Shown: positions 61,471-64,000 of the stretch, one piece after another
Layout of the letters: the number at the start of each line of letters is the position of its first letter
Position numbering within the stretch: the first letter of the stretch is position 1
Source: Piezodorus guildinii
Lineage: Eukaryota > Arthropoda > Insecta > Hemiptera > Pentatomidae
DNA length: 64,000 nucleotides
Direction of reading: 5' to 3'
Assembly (NCBI GenBank): GCA_023052935.1
Contig: CM041293.1
Coordinates: 150,172,968 to 150,236,967 of the forward strand
The notes under the pieces: generated by a model
What the model was told of the DNA's origin: nothing
The model's input: the letters and a program-made list of their open reading frames with translations, nothing else
Database searches by the model: none
Translations under genes and position numbers: made by a program

Positions 61471-62625
61471 TTTTACACTAGAGCATAAAACAATTTATAA
61501 TCCTTCAATAAAAATTTATTTCTAGTAAGACTCTTATTCCAGACGATATCATCTGATAGGATTAGAAGTGGTGCTTGAAAAACACTCTCAGCTGGTATTA
61601 TCTTTTTGTACCTAACGCAATTGTGGACCTAACGCACCGTGGTCCCATGCATTTAATGGAAACTGACTATAAGATACAATGCCTCAATGTTTGCGTATAT
61701 TTTATGGTCAAAATCAAGGATGATCAATTAAAAATTAATAAATTCACAACAAACTCCCCGGACACCTGAAAATTGGTGTTTTTTATTTTTCTCCATATGA
61801 CTTTTAATTACTGAGAAAGACGCCTTGGTTATTTTTTTTTATTTATCTAAAAACAACCAGTGTATTTTAAAGGGCTGCTCTTTTTTTCTGAATTTTCAAA
61901 TTAAAACTTGAATTTTTTTTATTATTGCTATTACTCCGTTGAATTTTTTCTTAAGTATTTGTAGACTTTATTCTAGATAATTATTTTTTATTTCATTTAC
62001 TATTCTCCGATTATGTCTTTAGATGTCTCCGAAATATTTGATGTATTTTTTTAAAATACTCTTGTGTTTAGTTTTTCGATGATAGAAACGATACTCATAT
62101 CATTCCAAACGACTAAACAAACCGTCGTGCGAGGTAAAAGATGAAGTAGTTCGTTTCAGTAGAGATAGTTAGGGGTTGAATAAGGGAGTTCAGTTGAACC
62201 AGTTACCACTTCAACAGTATTCAGTACAGTTGAGTTAGTTACGAGTTGGACCACCAGACAGTTCAGTCGGACTGCCTTGTATTCTGGCTCGTGCCTGGCA
62301 CTGTTTTGTAGTGAAACTGATATAATTTCAGAGGCTATTTTCATTTAATAAAATCCGAAAAGTTTCTGTGCCTACAATTTATTATTTGTTTAATTTTAAT
62401 TGTGAAAAAAAATATATCTCTTAGATTTCTCGTCTCTTTAATCTCCGAAACACAAAAGTTTTAGATTTTTTTTTTAAATGTTCAGTTAAATCTATGAGTT
62501 TCTCCCCAATAACAACCTTTCATAATATTATGCTATTCTTGTTAAAAAGATTCGACTCCTAGGGTTCCTTGACAAACTTCTAGCCTGGGATTCTTAAAAA
62601 AGGCTCAGACGACAAGAAACCGCTA
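61471..62625. other. Unassigned; GTT/CAGTT-rich block at 62100-62345
   Basis: The 62100-62345 block is rich in CAGTT-like repeats, with AATAAAATCC after it, and looks a little like an LTR R-U5 region. No TG...CA ends or duplicate could be found. The remainder is AT-rich. Confidence 0.3.
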
Positions 62626-62768
62626 ACTGTTTTAGGCTACTTCAGCACTTACTAGACACAGGCTCAAACGTTCTGCTTAGCTACGAAAGGCTCATTACAT
62701 GACTACAGCAAGGTCAATCTAGACTGACTGAGTTGAGATTTGGGACTCAACTAAACCATCGAGTTCTT
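62626..62768 (+). pseudogene. Jockey subfamily 2 ORF2 fragment
   Basis: TTTTAGGCTACTTCAGCACT, TACTAGACACAGGCTCAAAC and AACTAAACCATCGAGTTCTT match 2550-2690 of the first jockey fragment (RLLQHLLDKRSN.. to WGSTKPSNSS). Both ends are lost. Confidence 0.75.
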
Positions 62769-62927
62769 ATATTGAATAAAAAAACATGATTTAATTATCT
62801 CGAGTTATTCTATAATGAAAATATAGAAAAAAAAAATCAAAATATCTAAAACAGGTAGCAGCACAATGGGTGCTATGTTGTACTTAATCATATTCCCTCT
62901 ACCTTTCTTTTTTTAATAGTATTTTTT

Positions 62928-63579
62928 ACTTTCCCTTACCTATAATGAAATATATATTAAGCAAAAGTATTGCGATCGTGAAAATTTTCCAATTCCAGTT
63001 TTCAAAGGAAATAATCGTTTTAGGGTTCCCTGAGTCCAAAAAACACCTGCAAAAAGGTGTTTACGTGTGTGCGTGTCGTAAGTCTAGCGCAAAAACTTGC
63101 TCTTTCGATGTAAAATTCAATGGACTTTATCACTTAGGTTTCATTCTGATTGAAATAGTCTGATAGGGCCTAAATGCTTTCGTTTTAAATTTTCTTACTC
63201 CAAAGTACAATTTGAGCGAAGTTAATGAACAACTAAAGGAAAAAAGTACTAAAATATTTCTTTATGCAATTTCTGTGTTTTGTGCGCAAGAATAGTAATA
63301 TATATATATAGCTAAATATTTCAGAGAAAATGTTATCTAATACAAGGAATTTAAAACTTAATGAATAGTGATGAAAAACCGTTAAAACTAACTAATTATT
63401 GTATATATAAATATAATAGATTATTAAAAAATTCACATATTTCTATTGAGATTCAATGTAATTGATTCTTTAACAATATATTTATTTATTTCTGTGTATT
63501 TTAATTTTTTTAGGAGCAATTTAAACTGGTTATAACAACGGAGGTAAGTGTAAGTCGTGTTTTGTGGGGTGTGCACCAG
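62928..63579 (+). repeat. Family A repeat, copy M (internally shortened)
   Basis: Both ends present: ACTTTCCCTTACCT and AGGTAAGTGTAAGT (63542-63555), then a variant end GTGTGCACCAG. The middle has lost the CGCCCGAGATG section. Confidence 0.8.
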
Positions 63580-64000
63580 ATTTTATTTTACTTTGGATGC
63601 GGTTTTATTTCAACATTAAATTTCAGTATAACTGCTCCGAAATATTTTATATGTGTAATGTTTATTATATCAACATAATTGTTTTTTTTTTTCTCATTAA
63701 TCGGTATGGGCTAACCGAATTCTCCATTAAAGAAACTAGTCTAAGGAAAGATTTCTAATATCTTTCTAGGACAAAAAAAAAACATTGACCAATCATTGAA
63801 AGAGTAGTTTGACATTAACGCTAACGATTTCCGATGATCGTCAAAAGCGTTAGATAAGAAAATTGCTTAGACATTTTTAGCCTAACACAACCTTACAGAA
63901 CTTCTCTTCATTCCTAATTTCATTAACTTTGTGTAACTTGTAAAAAAAAAAAAAAAAAAGGCCTTATCAATCATATACTTCTATATTTTCGTAGTAATCT
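63580..64000. other. Unassigned AT-rich end of window
   Basis: Nothing was recognised. There is an A run at about 63942-63958. Confidence 0.4.

Noticed and set aside
62100..62345. Solo LTR
   Set aside because: CAGTT-rich composition is suggestive, but there are no TG/CA ends, target duplication or second copy.

Overview
The window is AT-rich animal nuclear DNA, almost certainly arthropod and most likely insect. Bacterial or organellar features are absent. It holds one recognisable host coding exon (40449-40597, + strand), an internal exon of a Dpr-family neuronal immunoglobulin cell-surface gene with clear splice sites. The rest reads as intron or intergenic sequence packed with mobile elements. 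Dpr genes are known for very long introns, so much of the window may be dpr intron, but no second dpr exon could be found and this is inference. The species cannot be named from the sequence.

Layout: 1.4-3.1 kb broken jockey-type LINE with a SINE inside; 4.4-5.7 kb SINE piece and first full copy of a TIR-bearing repeat (here family A); 6.1-6.8 kb CR1/L2-like 3' end; 7.1-13.2 kb a mariner split by a near-complete CR1/L2-like LINE (7332-12486), itself holding a SINE; 13.4-19.9 kb RTE pieces, two family A copies and unassigned DNA; 19.95-24.81 kb full-length jockey LINE on the minus strand (jockey-1); 25-31.6 kb SINEs, CR1 pieces, mariners, family A; 32.77-37.58 kb full-length jockey LINE on the plus strand with both ORFs open (jockey-2); 37.6-40.4 kb SINE and a degenerate arthropod multicopy gene; 40.45 kb the dpr exon, followed 63 bp later by a Tc1-like element; 42.5-56 kb LINE fragments, a tandem hairpin array, mariner, head-to-head RTE pieces; 56.6-64 kb mariner derivatives, SINE, a broken Tc1 element and more family A.

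The elements interact mainly by nesting, which gives relative ages: mariner before CR1, SINE with T-rich tail before jockey-2, mariner before family A at 59 kb. The autonomous-type machinery is non-LTR: jockey (ORF1 with three zinc knuckles, ORF2 with APE endonuclease and RT), CR1/L2 (ORF1 with PHD finger, coiled coil and FP-type domain; ORF2 EN-RT), RTE and an I/Ingi-like C-terminus. The DNA elements are all non-autonomous or dead.

The most interesting signals not explained by a plain TE list are: a small hairpin just after the jockey ORF2 stop codon whose stem covaries across five copies of two subfamilies while its loop stays A-N-T-G; a nested 3' UTR structure with compensatory change; a conserved TAAATG stop-start junction between jockey ORF1 and ORF2; the family A repeat, whose inverted ends carry consensus splice donors in both orientations and whose core is folded back in some copies; a GGGAC/GTCCC hairpin at six CR1-like 3' ends; and a SINE ending in T rather than A.
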